From positions 62,001 to 126,000 of the forward strand of contig NZ_CP067134.1 in the NCBI RefSeq assembly GCF_028553765.1: 64,000 nt of DNA. The letters run 5' to 3'. The notes under the pieces are model-generated. The model did no database searches, was not told the DNA's origin, and saw only the letters and a program-made list of their open reading frames with translations. Within the stretch, counting starts at the first letter, position 1; every line of letters starts with the position of its first letter. Below, piece by piece: positions 27,173 through 37,859 of this stretch. Both the position numbers and the translations under genes were made by a program. The stretch is from Paracoccus stylophorae. Its GTDB lineage: Bacteria > Pseudomonadota > Alphaproteobacteria > Rhodobacterales > Rhodobacteraceae.

Positions 27173-29041
27173 GTGTTTCACGTGAAACATTTTGATGTCA
27201 TTGTCACAGGAGGCGGGCACGCGGGGACCGAGGCCGCGTCGGCGGCTGCGCGGATGGGCGTCAGGACGGCGCTGGTGACGATGCAAAAGGACGATCTGGG
27301 AGCCTTGTCCTGCAACCCGGCGATCGGAGGGCTTGGAAAAGGCCATCTGGTGCGAGAGATCGACGCGATGGACGGTGCGATGGGTCGTCTTGCGGATAGC
27401 GCTGGCATTCAGTTTCGGCTGCTGAACCGTCGCAAGGGGCCGGCCGTCCAAGGTCCGCGCGCGCAGATGGATCGGCGACTCTATCGCGCGGCCGCGAGCG
27501 ATTTTCTGTCGCGTCACGACAACCTGACGCTGATCTATGGCGAGGTCGCGGAGCTGACAAGCGACGGCACCTCTGTTCATGGAGTTGTGCTGGCGGATGG
27601 GACGGCCCTGCTTTCGGACGCGGTGGTGCTGACGACCGGAACGTTCCTCAATGGGATCATCCATATAGGTGACGAAAGTCGGGCTGCCGGGCGCTGGGGA
27701 AACGCTGCGTCCAGAAATCTTGCGGCCTCTCTGCTGCGTTTCGACCTGCCGCTGGGCCGGCTGAAGACCGGCACGCCGCCGCGCCTGTCGGGCCGCAGCA
27801 TCGACTGGGACCGTCTTGAAAAACAGCCGGGCGACGACAGCCCGACGATGTTCTCGTATCTCAGCTCAACCCCGGTCGCGCCGCAGATTTCCTGCGCGAT
27901 CACTCATACGAACCCCGACACGCATCGGATCATCCGAGAAAATCTGACGCGCTCTGCCATGTATGGCGGACAGATCTCGGGGCGCGGGCCGCGTTATTGT
28001 CCCTCGATCGAGGATAAGGTCGTTCGCTTTCCGGATAAGTCGTCACATCAGATCTTTCTGGAGCCGGAAGGGCTGGGCGATGATACCGTCTATCCGAACG
28101 GGATCTCGACCTCGCTGCCGGCCGACATTCAAACGGAATATATCCGTTCAATCGTCGGCCTGGAAAACGCACAGATCGTTCAGCCTGGATACGCCGTCGA
28201 GTATGACTATGTCGACCCGCGCGCGCTGGATCAGACGCTGAAGCTTCGCGATGTCGAGGGTCTCTATCTTGCCGGGCAGATCAACGGCACCACGGGCTAT
28301 GAAGAGGCTGCCGCCCAGGGCTTAGTGGCCGGGCTGAATGCCGCGCTTCGGGTGAAAGGCAGCGCGCCGGCCGCGTTCAGCAGGACCGACAGCTATATCG
28401 GGGTGATGATCGACGACCTCACCACGAACGGGGTGACCGAACCGTATCGCATGTTCACATCGCGCGCTGAGTTTCGACTGACCCTGCGGGCGGATAATGC
28501 CGATCAGCGCCTGACGCCCGTGGCGATGGATCTGGGCTGCGTCAGCGAGGCGCGGCGCGAAAGCTTCGGGCGGCGTCAGGCCGCCTATGTTGAAGCCCGC
28601 GCCGTGGCAGAACAGCGGACGTTTTCGCCCAGTCAGCTTCAGAATTTCGGCGTCCATGTCCGTCTGGATGGACAGGCAAGGTCTGTCTTCACGCTGCTGG
28701 GAACGGACACCGTGGACGAAGTGCTCCTTTACTCGCTGGCACCAGAACTTCGTAGATTCCCTGACGATACACTGCAACAGCTGCGCAACGACGCGCTTTA
28801 CCATCAATACAGCGATCGCCAGGCACGTGACGCTGCCGTGCTGCGCGCTGATGAGGCCATCGAACTGCCGTCGGACCTCGATTATACCTCAGTCTCCGGC
28901 CTTTCCTCCGAACTTCGCGTGAAGCTGGCCGAGGCGCGACCGACTACGCTGGCCGCGGCATCGCGGATCGAGGGGATGACACCGGCGGCGCTGACGCTGC
29001 TGGTGGCGCTGGCGCGACTGGCAAAGCGCCGCTCCGCATGA
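27173..29041 (+). CDS. mnmG: tRNA modification FAD enzyme MnmG (GidA)
   Basis: FAD-dependent partner of MnmE in tRNA wobble-uridine modification. The product is 622 aa. The FAD motif is [15 protein letters not shown] at residues 8-22, followed by [10 protein letters not shown] and YCPSIEDK. The start is a GTG at 27173, so the first residues (MFHVKH) are encoded by a parS site; no ATG fits better. It begins 3 nt after the mnmE stop and overlaps rsmG by 4 nt. Confidence 0.95.
   Translation: MFHVKHFDVIVTGGGHAGTEAASAAARMGVRTALVTMQKDDLGALSCNPAIGGLGKGHLVREIDAMDGAMGRLADSAGIQFRLLNRRKGPAVQGPRAQMDRRLYRAAASDFLSRHDNLTLIYGEVAELTSDGTSVHGVVLADGTALLSDAVVLTTGTFLNGIIHIGDESRAAGRWGNAASRNLAASLLRFDLPLGRLKTGTPPRLSGRSIDWDRLEKQPGDDSPTMFSYLSSTPVAPQISCAITHTNPDTHRIIRENLTRSAMYGGQISGRGPRYCPSIEDKVVRFPDKSSHQIFLEPEGLGDDTVYPNGISTSLPADIQTEYIRSIVGLENAQIVQPGYAVEYDYVDPRALDQTLKLRDVEGLYLAGQINGTTGYEEAAAQGLVAGLNAALRVKGSAPAAFSRTDSYIGVMIDDLTTNGVTEPYRMFTSRAEFRLTLRADNADQRLTPVAMDLGCVSEARRESFGRRQAAYVEARAVAEQRTFSPSQLQNFGVHVRLDGQARSVFTLLGTDTVDEVLLYSLAPELRRFPDDTLQQLRNDALYHQYSDRQARDAAVLRADEAIELPSDLDYTSVSGLSSELRVKLAEARPTTLAAASRIEGMTPAALTLLVALARLAKRRSA
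27174..27189. promoter_or_regulatory. parS: parS centromere site 1
   Basis: TGTTTCACGTGAAACA, a perfect 16-bp palindrome identical to the bacterial parS consensus. ParB binds it and spreads to form the partition complex that ParA moves. It overlaps the first codons of mnmG and lies about 3.3 kb from the oriC core. Confidence 0.97.
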
Positions 29042-29634
29042 CCATCGATGTTTCACGTGAAACAGAGGAACGGCTGGACGATTATGCGGCGCTGATTCGA
29101 AAGTGGAACCCGCGCATCAACCTCGTGGCGCCGGCGACGCTCCCGGATCTGCGCCAACGCCACATCGACGACTGCCTGCAAATCGCACACCACGCGAAGC
29201 CCGTGTCCGGCCTTTGGGCCGATCTTGGCAGCGGCGGCGGCCTGCCCGGTCTGGTCGTGGCCATTGCATTTCAAGGTCGCGCGATCCGGTTCACCTTGGT
29301 GGAAAGCGATCAGCGCAAGGCCGCATTCCTGCGCACCGCGATCCGGCAGCTGGATCTTGCCGACACAACTGTCCTTTCTTCGCGCATCGAAGCGCTGGAA
29401 CCCCTGAAAGCCGATCACATATCCGCACGGGCGCTTGCCCCGCTGCCCCGCCTTATGGCATATCTGGACAGGCATCTGGCGATTGACGGGCGGGCTTGGC
29501 TGATGAAGGGCGAACAATGGCGATCCGAGGTCGCCGAGGCGCGGAAGCACTGGAACTTTACCGCCGACGTGTTTCCAAGCGCGACAAAGTCCGGAGCCGC
29601 CATCATCAATATCAGCGGAGTCTCCCATGTCTGA
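29038..29634 (+). CDS. rsmG: 16S rRNA (guanine527-N7)-methyltransferase RsmG (GidB)
   Basis: S-adenosylmethionine-dependent methylation of 16S rRNA G527. The product is 198 aa, with the SAM motif [13 protein letters not shown] around residues 60-72 and the family stretch [13 protein letters not shown]. Residues 5-9 (VSRET) are encoded by the second parS site. It overlaps mnmG by 4 nt and parA by 8 nt. Confidence 0.94.
   Translation: MTIDVSRETEERLDDYAALIRKWNPRINLVAPATLPDLRQRHIDDCLQIAHHAKPVSGLWADLGSGGGLPGLVVAIAFQGRAIRFTLVESDQRKAAFLRTAIRQLDLADTTVLSSRIEALEPLKADHISARALAPLPRLMAYLDRHLAIDGRAWLMKGEQWRSEVAEARKHWNFTADVFPSATKSGAAIINISGVSHV
29049..29064. promoter_or_regulatory. parS: parS centromere site 2
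   Basis: A second perfect TGTTTCACGTGAAACA, identical to site 1 and 1,875 bp away. It lies within the first codons of rsmG, just upstream of parAB. Confidence 0.97.
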
Positions 29635-30412
29635 TCGCAATATCGTGGCCATCGCCAACCAGAAGGGCGGGGTCGGCAAGACGACCACGGCGATCAATCT
29701 GGGTGCGGCGCTTGCGCAGGCAGGCCATCCGACCATCCTCATCGACCTCGATCCGCAGGGCAATGCCTCGACCGGGCTGGGCATCGATGCGGAACGTCGA
29801 CAGCGCACCGTCTATGACCTGCTTGCAGGCCCGGAGTCTCTGTCCGAATGCGCCATCGACACAGATGTCCCCCTGTTGCAGATCGTGCCCGCCACCCCGG
29901 ATCTCTCTTCGGCCGATGTCGAACTGTCTCAGACGACCGAACGGACGCGCCTTCTGCGTCGCAAGCTGGACCGGGCGCCCAAGGGCAGCATCATCCTGAT
30001 CGACTGTCCTCCCGCCCTTGGCCTGCTGACGGTCAACGCGATGGTGGCCGCAGACAGCGTTCTGGTGCCCTTGCAGGCTGAGTTCTATGCGCTGGAGGGG
30101 TTGTCGCAGCTGCTGACGACCGTCAAGCAGGTGCGTCAGACGGCGAATCCCGATCTGCGCATCAACGGGGTGCTGCTGACCATGTCAGATTACCGCAACA
30201 ACCTGTCGCAACAGGTCGAGGCGGATGCGCGCGCCACACTGGCAGATCTGGTCTATCCCACCGTCATTCCGCGGAATGTGCGCGTGTCCGAGGCGCCGTC
30301 CCACGCCCAACCCGTCCTGGACTACGATCCTGCATCCAAGGGCAGCATCGCCTATCGCAAATTCGCCGCCGAGTTCGCGGCGCGTCTCAACCTGGTCGCG
30401 GAAGAGGTCTGA
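29627..30412 (+). CDS. parA: Chromosome partitioning ATPase ParA
   Basis: Walker ATPase that moves ParB-parS complexes and so segregates the origins. The product is 261 aa, with the deviant Walker A KGGVGKTTT near residue 15 and the Walker B region ILIDCPPALGLLT. It lacks the N-terminal DNA-binding extension of plasmid ParA types, as expected for a chromosomal protein. It overlaps rsmG by 8 nt and parB starts 3 nt later. Confidence 0.95.
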   Translation: MSDRNIVAIANQKGGVGKTTTAINLGAALAQAGHPTILIDLDPQGNASTGLGIDAERRQRTVYDLLAGPESLSECAIDTDVPLLQIVPATPDLSSADVELSQTTERTRLLRRKLDRAPKGSIILIDCPPALGLLTVNAMVAADSVLVPLQAEFYALEGLSQLLTTVKQVRQTANPDLRINGVLLTMSDYRNNLSQQVEADARATLADLVYPTVIPRNVRVSEAPSHAQPVLDYDPASKGSIAYRKFAAEFAARLNLVAEEV

Positions 30413-30415
30413 ACC

Positions 30416-31309
30416 ATGTCCGACAGCAAAACCGCCAAGCGCGGACTGGGCCGCGGCCTTTCGGCGCTGATGGCCGATGTCGAATTGTCCACGCCGGCGG
30501 CCGAGACCGCCGGACGCGATCGTACGATGATCCCGATCGAACAGCTGACCGCGAACCCCGATCAGCCGCGCCGCAGTTTCGATCCGCAGGCTTTGCAAGA
30601 ACTTGCCGATTCGCTGAAGACTCGCGGCGTACTTCAGCCCCTGATCGTGCGTCCGCATCCGGCCGATGACGGCCTGTATCAGATCGTCGCTGGCGAACGG
30701 CGGTGGCGCGCGGCGCAGATGGCGCAGCTGCACGAACTGCCGGTCATTATCCGCGATTTGTCCGATACCGAGGTTCTGGAAGTCGCGATCATCGAAAATA
30801 TCCAGCGCGCCGACCTGAACGCGATCGAAGAGGCGGCGTCTTTTCGGCAATTGATGGATCGCTTTGGCCATACGCAGGAAAGACTGGCCGAGGCGCTGAA
30901 CAAAAGCCGCAGCCACATCGCCAATCTTCTTCGACTGCTGAACCTGCCCGATCCGGTTCAGGATCTGGTCAAGGACGGCAAGCTGTCGGCCGGTCACGCC
31001 CGCGCCCTGATCACTGCGTCGAATCCCGGCCTTCTTGCCCGCAAGGTAATCGAAAAGGGCATGTCCGTCCGCGAAACCGAAGATCTGGTGCGCAGGCAGG
31101 CGCAGCCCGAATCGGCGCCGCGCAGGCCGTCAACCCGGCGGGCCGAGAAGGACGCCGATACCCGCGCCCTGGAATCGGATCTGTCCGCGCAACTGAAAAT
31201 GGCCGTCTCGATCAACCACGCCGGGATGGATGGCGGAACCGTCTCCATCACCTATCGCGACCTCGATCAGCTTGACCGGCTGTGCCAGCTTCTGGGCGGC
31301 CACAACTGA
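30416..31309 (+). CDS. parB: Chromosome partitioning protein ParB
   Basis: CTP-dependent DNA clamp that loads at parS. The product is 297 aa, with the N-terminal tail GLGRGLSALM, box I NPDQPRRSFD, the CTP-binding motif GERRWRAAQ, and a helix-turn-helix (HTQERLAEALNKSRSHIANLLRLL) that reads parS. The C-terminal dimerisation domain is present. It ends the gene run from the origin and converges with DUF454. Confidence 0.95.
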   Translation: MSDSKTAKRGLGRGLSALMADVELSTPAAETAGRDRTMIPIEQLTANPDQPRRSFDPQALQELADSLKTRGVLQPLIVRPHPADDGLYQIVAGERRWRAAQMAQLHELPVIIRDLSDTEVLEVAIIENIQRADLNAIEEAASFRQLMDRFGHTQERLAEALNKSRSHIANLLRLLNLPDPVQDLVKDGKLSAGHARALITASNPGLLARKVIEKGMSVRETEDLVRRQAQPESAPRRPSTRRAEKDADTRALESDLSAQLKMAVSINHAGMDGGTVSITYRDLDQLDRLCQLLGGHN

Positions 31310-31344
31310 TACATGTGGGATCTATCGGGCGAGAAACACTATAT

Positions 31345-31704
31345 CTAGTATCTTACTTCGGGCCGGCTGGCCACATATATGCCGACAGCCGTGCACACCG
31401 CCGCCTGTCCGCCGACGATCCACAACGGCAGACCCAACCACCAGGTGAAGACGACGCCGGCCGTCATCGCGCCAAGCGCCCAGATCTTTGCGGGCCGGCT
31501 GATCGCCCCCCGCTCTTGCCAGGCGCGAACGGGCGGGCCGTAGGTGGGATGATCCATGATCTTCTGGCGCAGCCGCGGAGAGCTGCGCGCGAATGCCCAG
31601 GCCGCCACCAGCAGAAAGGGAACGGTCGGCATCACCGGCAGCGCGATGCCGATGATGGCCAGCCCCAGAAACAGCGCGCCGAGGGCGAACCAGACACGGC
31701 GCAT
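31345..31704 (-). CDS. YbaN-family (DUF454) membrane protein
   Basis: A 119-aa protein with three or four membrane segments and the DUF454 signature (GIALPVMPTVPFLLVAAWAFARSSPRL). Function unknown. It starts 2 nt after the hemW stop on the same strand, so it is likely the last gene of the rph-rdgB-hemW operon. Confidence 0.85.
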   Translation of the reverse strand: MRRVWFALGALFLGLAIIGIALPVMPTVPFLLVAAWAFARSSPRLRQKIMDHPTYGPPVRAWQERGAISRPAKIWALGAMTAGVVFTWWLGLPLWIVGGQAAVCTAVGIYVASRPEVRY

Positions 31705-31706
31705 GG

Positions 31707-32912
31707 TCAGGCCGCAAGCTGCCGCAGGATCGCGTTCAGGACCGGCCGCCCGGTTCGGGTCGCGGCCAGCCGCCCCGCATCGCGGCGCACCATGCCCAGC
31801 TCCTCCAGCTCCGCGACGGCGCGTGCGGACAAGGGCACACCGGCCAAGCGCGCATAACGCGCCTCGTCCATGCCTTCGGCCAGCCGCATCGACATCAACA
31901 GATACTCCAAGGCCTGCTCATCCGGGGGAAGGAACGTCCGCAGCGACTCGCCCGTTCCGTCGCGCTCGACCGCGTGCAGCCATTCACCGGGCATCCGATG
32001 GGCCTCGGTGGCGTGGCGGCCCTGCGGCAGGGTGATGCGCCCATGCGCGCCGGGGCCCACGGCGGCCCAGTCACCCTGCCGCCAATAGATCAGGTTGTGC
32101 CGGCTTTCCGCGTCCGCCGCTGCGTGATTCGAGGTTTCATAGCCCGCCATGCCCGCGCCCGCGCAAATATCCTGCGTGTCCAGATACATGTCCGCAGCCA
32201 GATCGTCGTCGGGCAGATCGCGCAGCCGGCCCGCCGCCGCCCGCGCGCCGAAGGCGGTGTCCGGCTCGATGGTCAGCTGATACAGCGACAGATGATCGAC
32301 CGCCATCGAAAACGCCTCGCTCAATTCGGCGCGCCAGTCATCGCGGCTCTGGTTCTGGCGCGCATAGATCAGATCAAAGCTGACCCGCGCGAAACTGTCG
32401 CGCGCGACATCGAACGCCGCCCGCGCCTCCGCGACCGAATGCAGCCGCCCCAGACGCCGCAGATCGTCGTCGTTCAGCGCCTGCACGCCCATCGACAGCC
32501 GGTTCACGCCCGCCTCGGCATAACCCGCAAAGCGGGTCTTTTCGACGCTGGTCGGATTGGCCTCAAGCGTGATCTCGATATCGTTGGCAAAACCCCACGC
32601 CGCCCGCGCGGCGCGCAGCACCGTGTCCACCGTCTCGGGCAGCATCAAGGACGGCGTACCGCCGCCGAAAAAGATGCTGCCCAGATGCCGGCCCGGCAAT
32701 TCGTCGCCCAGACGCGCGATCTCGGACGACAGGGCCGCGGCCCATCGGGACTGGTCGATCCGGTCCGTGACATGGCTGTTGAAGTCGCAGTAAGGGCATT
32801 TCGCCGCGCAGAACGGCCAATGCACGTAAAGCCCGAACCCGCCGTCGCGCCAGTCGTCGGGCGCGGCTGCGCCGATTGCGGCGCAGGAATTGTCGGGCAG
32901 GGGGTCAGGCAA
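31707..32912 (-). CDS. hemW: Radical SAM haem chaperone HemW
   Basis: HemN-like radical SAM protein thought to insert haem into membrane respiratory proteins. The 401-aa product has C-A-A-K-C-P-Y-C followed by DFNSH, the HemW form of the CxxxCxxC cluster motif that lacks the extra Cys of true coproporphyrinogen dehydrogenases. GGGTPSLM and the HemN C-terminal domain follow. It overlaps rdgB by 8 nt. Confidence 0.9.
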   Translation of the reverse strand: MPDPLPDNSCAAIGAAAPDDWRDGGFGLYVHWPFCAAKCPYCDFNSHVTDRIDQSRWAAALSSEIARLGDELPGRHLGSIFFGGGTPSLMLPETVDTVLRAARAAWGFANDIEITLEANPTSVEKTRFAGYAEAGVNRLSMGVQALNDDDLRRLGRLHSVAEARAAFDVARDSFARVSFDLIYARQNQSRDDWRAELSEAFSMAVDHLSLYQLTIEPDTAFGARAAAGRLRDLPDDDLAADMYLDTQDICAGAGMAGYETSNHAAADAESRHNLIYWRQGDWAAVGPGAHGRITLPQGRHATEAHRMPGEWLHAVERDGTGESLRTFLPPDEQALEYLLMSMRLAEGMDEARYARLAGVPLSARAVAELEELGMVRRDAGRLAATRTGRPVLNAILRQLAA

Positions 32913-33513
32913 AACAGGCCCCGATCATGCGATTCACGGCAAGCGCGCGATGGCTGAGGCTGTTCTTCTGCTCGGCCGACATCTCGGCCAATGTCTGCTG
33001 GTGGCCGTCCGGCATGAAGATCGGATCGTATCCGTGCCCCTCGGCGCCGCGCGGCGGCCAGACGACCTGCCCCGGCAGGACGCCTTCGAACACCTCGTCA
33101 TGCCCGTCGGGCCACATCAGCACCAGGGTGCAGCGGAACTGGGCGCGGCGCGGCTGGGGCGCGTTCGCGGCCTCCAGCCTTTCCCATGTCCGCGCCATCG
33201 CCACGCTGAAATCCCGGCCCTGTCCGGTCTCGGCCCAGTCGGCGGTGTGCACGCCCGGCGCGCCGTCCAGCGCATCGACGCAGATGCCGCTGTCATCGGC
33301 CAGCGCGGGCAAACCCGTCGCCGTCACCGCCGCGCGCGCCTTGATCCGGGCATTGCCGACGAAACTGTCCTCGGTCTCGGCCGGCTCGTCCAGCCCGGCC
33401 TCGGCCGCGCCGACCGCCTCGACGCCGTAAGGTGCCAGCAGCGCCCGCATCTCGGCCAGCTTGCCGGCGTTATGGGTCGCGACCAGCAGGCGTTTTTCGG
33501 CAAACCGCCTCAT
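32905..33513 (-). CDS. rdgB: Non-canonical purine NTP pyrophosphatase RdgB (ITPase)
   Basis: Removes dITP and XTP from nucleotide pools. The product is 202 aa, with [14 protein letters not shown] at the N-terminus, the active site [12 protein letters not shown], and [10 protein letters not shown]. The start is the ATG ending at 33513, overlapping rph by 4 nt; the much longer frame upstream is a shadow of rph. The rph-rdgB-hemW order is common in alphaproteobacteria. Confidence 0.95.
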   Translation of the reverse strand: MRRFAEKRLLVATHNAGKLAEMRALLAPYGVEAVGAAEAGLDEPAETEDSFVGNARIKARAAVTATGLPALADDSGICVDALDGAPGVHTADWAETGQGRDFSVAMARTWERLEAANAPQPRRAQFRCTLVLMWPDGHDEVFEGVLPGQVVWPPRGAEGHGYDPIFMPDGHQQTLAEMSAEQKNSLSHRALAVNRMIGACFA

Positions 33514-34223
33514 GCAAGCGCCGCCTTCTGCGCCGCGACCAGATCCGCAATCCCGCTTTCGGCCAGGTCCAGAAGCTGCCCCATCTCGTCGCGGCTGAAG
33601 GTCGCGCCCTCGGCCGACATCTGCACCTCGATCAGCCGGGGCTTGCCGGTCATCACGAAATTGCCGTCCGTGCCGGCCTCGCTGTCCTCGGCATAGTCCA
33701 GATCGACCACCGGCTGGCCGGCATAGATGCCGCAGCTGACCGCGGCCACGTGATCCATGATCGGATCGCCGGTGACCGCGCCGGCCTTGATCAGCTTGTT
33801 CACGGCCAGGCGCAGCGCGACCCAGCCCCCGGTGATCGCGGCGCAGCGCGTGCCGCCATCGGCCTGGATCACGTCGCAGTCGACGGTGATCTGGCGTTCG
33901 CCCAATGCCACGCGGTCGATGCCCGCGCGCAGGCTGCGCCCGATCAGGCGCTGGATCTCTTGCGTGCGGCCCGATTGCTTGCCCTGCGCGGCCTCGCGCC
34001 GGTTGCGGGTGTTGGTGGCGCGCGGCAGCATTCCGTATTCGGCCGTGACCCAGCCAAGCCCGGTGCCCTTCAGGAAACGCGGCGGATTGTCCTCGATACT
34101 GGCCGAACACAGGACATGCGTGTCGCCGCAGCGGATCAGACAGGACCCCTCTGCGTGCCGCATCACCCCGGTTTCGATTGAAATCGGGCGCATTTGGCTT
34201 AGATTCCGGCCTGAGGGGCGCAT
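33510..34223 (-). CDS. rph: Ribonuclease PH
   Basis: Phosphorolytic 3'-exoribonuclease that trims tRNA 3' ends. The product is 237 aa, starting [13 protein letters not shown], with the conserved [19 protein letters not shown] and the phosphate-site motif [10 protein letters not shown]. It is divergent from hrcA with 72 nt between the starts, a conserved arrangement. Confidence 0.95.
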   Translation of the reverse strand: MRPSGRNLSQMRPISIETGVMRHAEGSCLIRCGDTHVLCSASIEDNPPRFLKGTGLGWVTAEYGMLPRATNTRNRREAAQGKQSGRTQEIQRLIGRSLRAGIDRVALGERQITVDCDVIQADGGTRCAAITGGWVALRLAVNKLIKAGAVTGDPIMDHVAAVSCGIYAGQPVVDLDYAEDSEAGTDGNFVMTGKPRLIEVQMSAEGATFSRDEMGQLLDLAESGIADLVAAQKAALA

Positions 34224-34295
34224 CTGGCATCCTTTCGCTAAGATCTGGCTGCCAGATACAGGGCCGCGCCCCGGTCACGCAAGCCCGTGAGGGAT

Positions 34296-35351
34296 ATGAG
34301 CCAGGAATCGCTGCTTTCGGAACTCAACGACCGCTCCCGCGAGGTGTTTCGCCGGGTGGTCGAGACCTATCTGGAAACGGGTGAGCCGGTGGGGTCGCGG
34401 ACCCTGTCGCGGGCGCTGTCGGAAAAGGTCAGCGCGGCGACGATCCGCAACGTGATGCAGGATCTGGAATTCATGGGGCTGCTGGACAGCCCGCATGTCT
34501 CGGCCGGGCGGCTGCCGTCGCAGATGGGGCTGCGGCTGTTCGTGGACGGCATGATGGAGATCGACACCGTCGCCCCCACCGACCGCGCCGCCATCGACCA
34601 GACGCTGGGCAACGACGATCCCGACACCGGGCTGTTGCTGGACCGGGTCAGCACCGCGCTCAGCTCGATCACCCGCGGCGCATCGCTGGTGCTGATGCCG
34701 AAACACGAGGCGCCGATCCGCCATATCGAATTCGTCAGCCTGGCGCCCGACCGCGCGCTGGTGGTGCTGGTCTTTGCCGACGGCCATGTCGAAAACCGCA
34801 TCTTTACGCCGCCGCCCGGTCAGACACCCTCGTCCATGCGCGAGGCCGGCAACTTCCTGAACGCGATGGCCGAGGGCCGGACGCTGGCCGAATTGCGGTC
34901 CCAGATCGGCCAGCAGATCGCCGCCAAGCGGCGCGAGCTGGACGTGCTGGCGGCCGAGCTGGTCGAATCCGGGCTGGCGCTGTGGGACGGCGAGACGGCC
35001 GATCCGCGCCTGATCGTGCGCGGCCGCGCCAATCTGCTGGAACGCGAGGCGGCCGATCTGGACCGGATCCGGGTGCTGTTCGACGATCTGGAACGCAAGC
35101 GCGACATCGTCGAATTTCTGGAACTGACCGAAAGCGGCGATGGCGTGCGCATCTTCATCGGATCGGAAAACAAGCTTTTCTCGCTTTCGGGTTCCGCTTT
35201 GGTAGTTTCTCCCTATATGAATGCCGACCGAAAGATTGTGGGTGCGGTGGGCGTGATCGGACCGACACGGCTGAACTATGGCCGGATCGTGCCGATCGTC
35301 GATTACACCGCGCAGCTGGTCGGCCGGGTCTTGTCCGGCCGGAAAGGATGA
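34296..35351 (+). CDS. hrcA: Heat-inducible transcription repressor HrcA
   Basis: Represses chaperone genes by binding CIRCE elements. The product is 351 aa, with a winged-helix N-terminus (SREVFRRVVETYLETGEPVGSRTLSR) and the HrcA core ending in a VGVIGPTRLNYGRIVPIVDY motif. I chose the ATG at 34296 preceded by GTGAGGG; a GTG at 34287 is possible. No CIRCE repeat was seen in the short upstream gap. Confidence 0.93.
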   Translation: MSQESLLSELNDRSREVFRRVVETYLETGEPVGSRTLSRALSEKVSAATIRNVMQDLEFMGLLDSPHVSAGRLPSQMGLRLFVDGMMEIDTVAPTDRAAIDQTLGNDDPDTGLLLDRVSTALSSITRGASLVLMPKHEAPIRHIEFVSLAPDRALVVLVFADGHVENRIFTPPPGQTPSSMREAGNFLNAMAEGRTLAELRSQIGQQIAAKRRELDVLAAELVESGLALWDGETADPRLIVRGRANLLEREAADLDRIRVLFDDLERKRDIVEFLELTESGDGVRIFIGSENKLFSLSGSALVVSPYMNADRKIVGAVGVIGPTRLNYGRIVPIVDYTAQLVGRVLSGRKG

Positions 35352-35359
35352 GTTTGAGA

Positions 35360-35893
35360 ATGACCGAGCAGAACGAACAGCCGACCGACGAGACGATTGA
35401 AGATCCGCTGGCCGATCCCGCAGATGACGAGATCGCGCGGCTGACCGCCGAACGCGACCAGTTCCGCGACAAGTGGATGCGCGCCCTGGCCGATGCCGAG
35501 AACGCGCGCAAGCGCGCCGAAAAGGATCGCCGCGACGCCGAACAATATGGCGGCTCGCGGCTGGCGCGCGATCTGCTGCCGGTCCACGACGCGCTGAACC
35601 GCGCGCTCGAGGCGGCGGGCGAGGAACAGCGCAGCGCGGCGGCCGGCCTGCTGGAAGGGGTCGAACTGACCCTGCGCGAATTGTCGAACGTGTTCTCCAA
35701 GCACGGCATCACCATCATCACGCCCAAGCCCGGCGACAAATTCGACCCGACATGGCACGAAGCCATGTTCGAGGCGGCGGTGCCCGGCACCGTCGCGGGC
35801 GAGATCATCCAGATCATGGAAAACGGCTTTGCCCTGCACGACCGGCTTCTGCGCCCCGCAAAGGTCGGCGTCAGCTCGACCCCGGCAAGCTGA
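35360..35893 (+). CDS. grpE: Nucleotide exchange factor GrpE
   Basis: Releases ADP from DnaK. The product is 177 aa, with an acidic N-terminus, a long helix (DQFRDKWMRALADAENARKRAEKDR) and the C-terminal beta domain (GDKFDPTWHEAMFEA). Two in-frame ATGs exist, at 35348 (overlapping the hrcA stop) and 35360. I prefer the second because GGAAAGG directly abuts the first. It forms an operon with hrcA. Confidence 0.92.
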   Translation: MTEQNEQPTDETIEDPLADPADDEIARLTAERDQFRDKWMRALADAENARKRAEKDRRDAEQYGGSRLARDLLPVHDALNRALEAAGEEQRSAAAGLLEGVELTLRELSNVFSKHGITIITPKPGDKFDPTWHEAMFEAAVPGTVAGEIIQIMENGFALHDRLLRPAKVGVSSTPAS

Positions 35894-35918
35894 GCCGTGG
35901 CAAGCTGAACCCCCTCGC

Positions 35919-35941
35919 GCGCCCCGTCATCGCCGGGGCGC
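35919..35941 (+). terminator. Hairpin after grpE
   Basis: GCGCCCCG and CGGGGCGC pair over 8 bp around a 7-nt loop, 25 nt after the grpE stop. There is no U-run, so it would be a weak or Rho-assisted terminator. Confidence 0.4.
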
Positions 35942-36022
35942 TGCCACCTTCCGCCGACTTGCCGATTCTTCCCGTCCGGGCCACGCTGAAGGCGACAATC
36001 GGTCTAGCGAAGGGAAGGGACC

Positions 36023-36607
36023 ATGGCCAACACAGACGCGGTCCGAATACATCCCGCCGTCGATGACGGCGTCGCGCGGGGCGATCCGGGCTTCTCCGGC
36101 GGCGTGCTGACCTGTCACTGCGCCAGCGATCCGGTCAAGCTGCGGATCGGCGCGCAGACCGCCCACAACCATGTCTGCGGCTGCACCAAATGCTGGAAAC
36201 CGGAGGGCGCGATCTTCAGCCAGGTGGCGGTGGTGTCGCGCGACGCGGTCGAGATCGTCCAGAACGGCGACAAGCTTGAGGTGGTCGATGCCGACGCGCC
36301 CATCCGGCGCTTTCGGTGCCGCGATTGCGGCGTGCACATGTATGGCCGGATCGAGAACAAGGATCACCCGTTCTACGGCCTCGATTTCGTCCACACCGAA
36401 CTGTCCGCCGAGACCGGCTGGCCCGCGCCCGAATTCGCGGCCTTCGTCAGTTCGGTGATCGAATCGGGCGTCGATCCGGCGCGGATGGACGGGATCAGGT
36501 CGCGGCTGCGCGAATTGGGGCTTGAACCCTATGACGCGCTGTCGCCACCGCTGATGGACGCGATCGCCACCCATATCGCCAAACGCTCTGGCGCGCTGCC
36601 TGCTTGA
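36023..36607 (+). CDS. gfa: Glutathione-dependent formaldehyde-activating enzyme Gfa
   Basis: Speeds formation of S-hydroxymethylglutathione from formaldehyde and glutathione, the first step of the pathway completed by the next genes. The 194-aa product carries the Gfa zinc motifs CHCAS, CGCTKCW and CRDCG. It was first described in Paracoccus denitrificans beside flhA and fghA, the same context as here. RBS AAGGGAAGGA precedes the ATG. Confidence 0.92.
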   Translation: MANTDAVRIHPAVDDGVARGDPGFSGGVLTCHCASDPVKLRIGAQTAHNHVCGCTKCWKPEGAIFSQVAVVSRDAVEIVQNGDKLEVVDADAPIRRFRCRDCGVHMYGRIENKDHPFYGLDFVHTELSAETGWPAPEFAAFVSSVIESGVDPARMDGIRSRLRELGLEPYDALSPPLMDAIATHIAKRSGALPA

Positions 36608-36706
36608 CGCGGGCGGTGCCGGAACTCACACATCTGACAGGGGGTCGTCCGAACCGGCCCCCTTGGCCATGACCCGCAAGCCGACCGAACCGAGAGGAGA
36701 GCGAAG

Positions 36707-37834
36707 ATGAAAACCCGTGCCGCCATAGCCTTCGAGGCAGGCAAACCGCTGGAAGTGATGGAGGTCAATCTTGCCGGCCCGAAAGAGGGTGAGGTTCTGG
36801 TCGAGATCAAGGCGACCGGCATCTGCCACACCGACGAATTCACCCGCTCGGGCGAGGACCCCGAAGGGCTGTTCCCCGCGATCCTGGGCCATGAGGGTGC
36901 CGGCGTCGTGGTCGAGGTCGGGGCGGGCGTGACATCGGTCAGGCCCGGCGATCACGTCATCCCGCTCTATACCCCCGAATGTCGGGAATGCGCCTCGTGC
37001 CTGTCGGGCAAGACCAATCTGTGCACGCGCATCCGCGCAACGCAGGGGCAGGGGCTGATGCCCGACGGCACCAGCCGCTTCAGCCTGGATGACGGCACGC
37101 CGATCCATCACTACATGGGCTGTTCGACCTTCTCGAACTTTACCGTGCTGCCCGAAATCGCGGTCGCCAAGGTGCGGCAGGACGCGCCGTTCGACAAGAT
37201 CTGCTATATCGGCTGCGGCGTGACCACCGGCATCGGCGCGGTCATCAACACCGCCAAGGTGGAAATCGGCGCCAAGGCGGTGGTGTTCGGGCTGGGCGGG
37301 ATCGGTCTGAACGTCATTCAGGGGCTGCGCCTGGCCGGGGCCGACATGATCATCGGCGTGGATTTGAACGACGACAAGAAAGAGATGGCCGAGCGTTTCG
37401 GCATGACCCATTTCATCAACCCGAAGAATGTCGAGAACGTGGTGCAGGAAATCGTCGAGATGACGAAAACCCCGTTCGACCAGATCGGCGGCGCCGATTA
37501 CAGCTTCGATGCCACCGGCAACGTCAAGGTGATGCGCGACGCGCTGGAATGCACCCATCGCGGCTGGGGCGTGTCGGTCATCATCGGCGTCGCGCCTGCG
37601 GGGGCCGAAATCAGCACGCGCCCCTTCCAGCTTGTCACCGGCCGGGTCTGGAAAGGCACCGCCTTTGGCGGCGCGCGCGGGCGCACCGACGTGCCGCGGA
37701 TCGTGGACTGGTACATGGACGGCAAGATCCAGATCGACCCGATGATCACCCACACCATGCCGCTGGCCGACATCAACAAGGGGTTCGAGCTGATGAACAA
37801 GGGCGAATCCATCCGCTCGGTCGTCCTTTACTGA
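36707..37834 (+). CDS. flhA: S-(hydroxymethyl)glutathione dehydrogenase (class III alcohol dehydrogenase)
   Basis: Oxidises S-hydroxymethylglutathione to S-formylglutathione with NAD. The product is 375 aa, with catalytic zinc region GICHTDEF and GHEGAG, the structural zinc cysteines [15 protein letters not shown] and the NAD motif GLGGIGLNV. Known as flhA or adhI in methylotrophic Paracoccus. It lies between gfa and the ClpP-like gene and serves the formaldehyde produced by XoxF. Confidence 0.95.
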   Translation: MKTRAAIAFEAGKPLEVMEVNLAGPKEGEVLVEIKATGICHTDEFTRSGEDPEGLFPAILGHEGAGVVVEVGAGVTSVRPGDHVIPLYTPECRECASCLSGKTNLCTRIRATQGQGLMPDGTSRFSLDDGTPIHHYMGCSTFSNFTVLPEIAVAKVRQDAPFDKICYIGCGVTTGIGAVINTAKVEIGAKAVVFGLGGIGLNVIQGLRLAGADMIIGVDLNDDKKEMAERFGMTHFINPKNVENVVQEIVEMTKTPFDQIGGADYSFDATGNVKVMRDALECTHRGWGVSVIIGVAPAGAEISTRPFQLVTGRVWKGTAFGGARGRTDVPRIVDWYMDGKIQIDPMITHTMPLADINKGFELMNKGESIRSVVLY

Positions 37835-37859
37835 TCCTTCCTCGCTGCTTAGGTAATCA

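Noticed and set aside
34224..34295. CIRCE or heat-shock sigma promoter before hrcA
   Set aside because: No TTAGCACTC/GAGTGCTAA repeat or clear RpoH-type promoter was found in the short gap.
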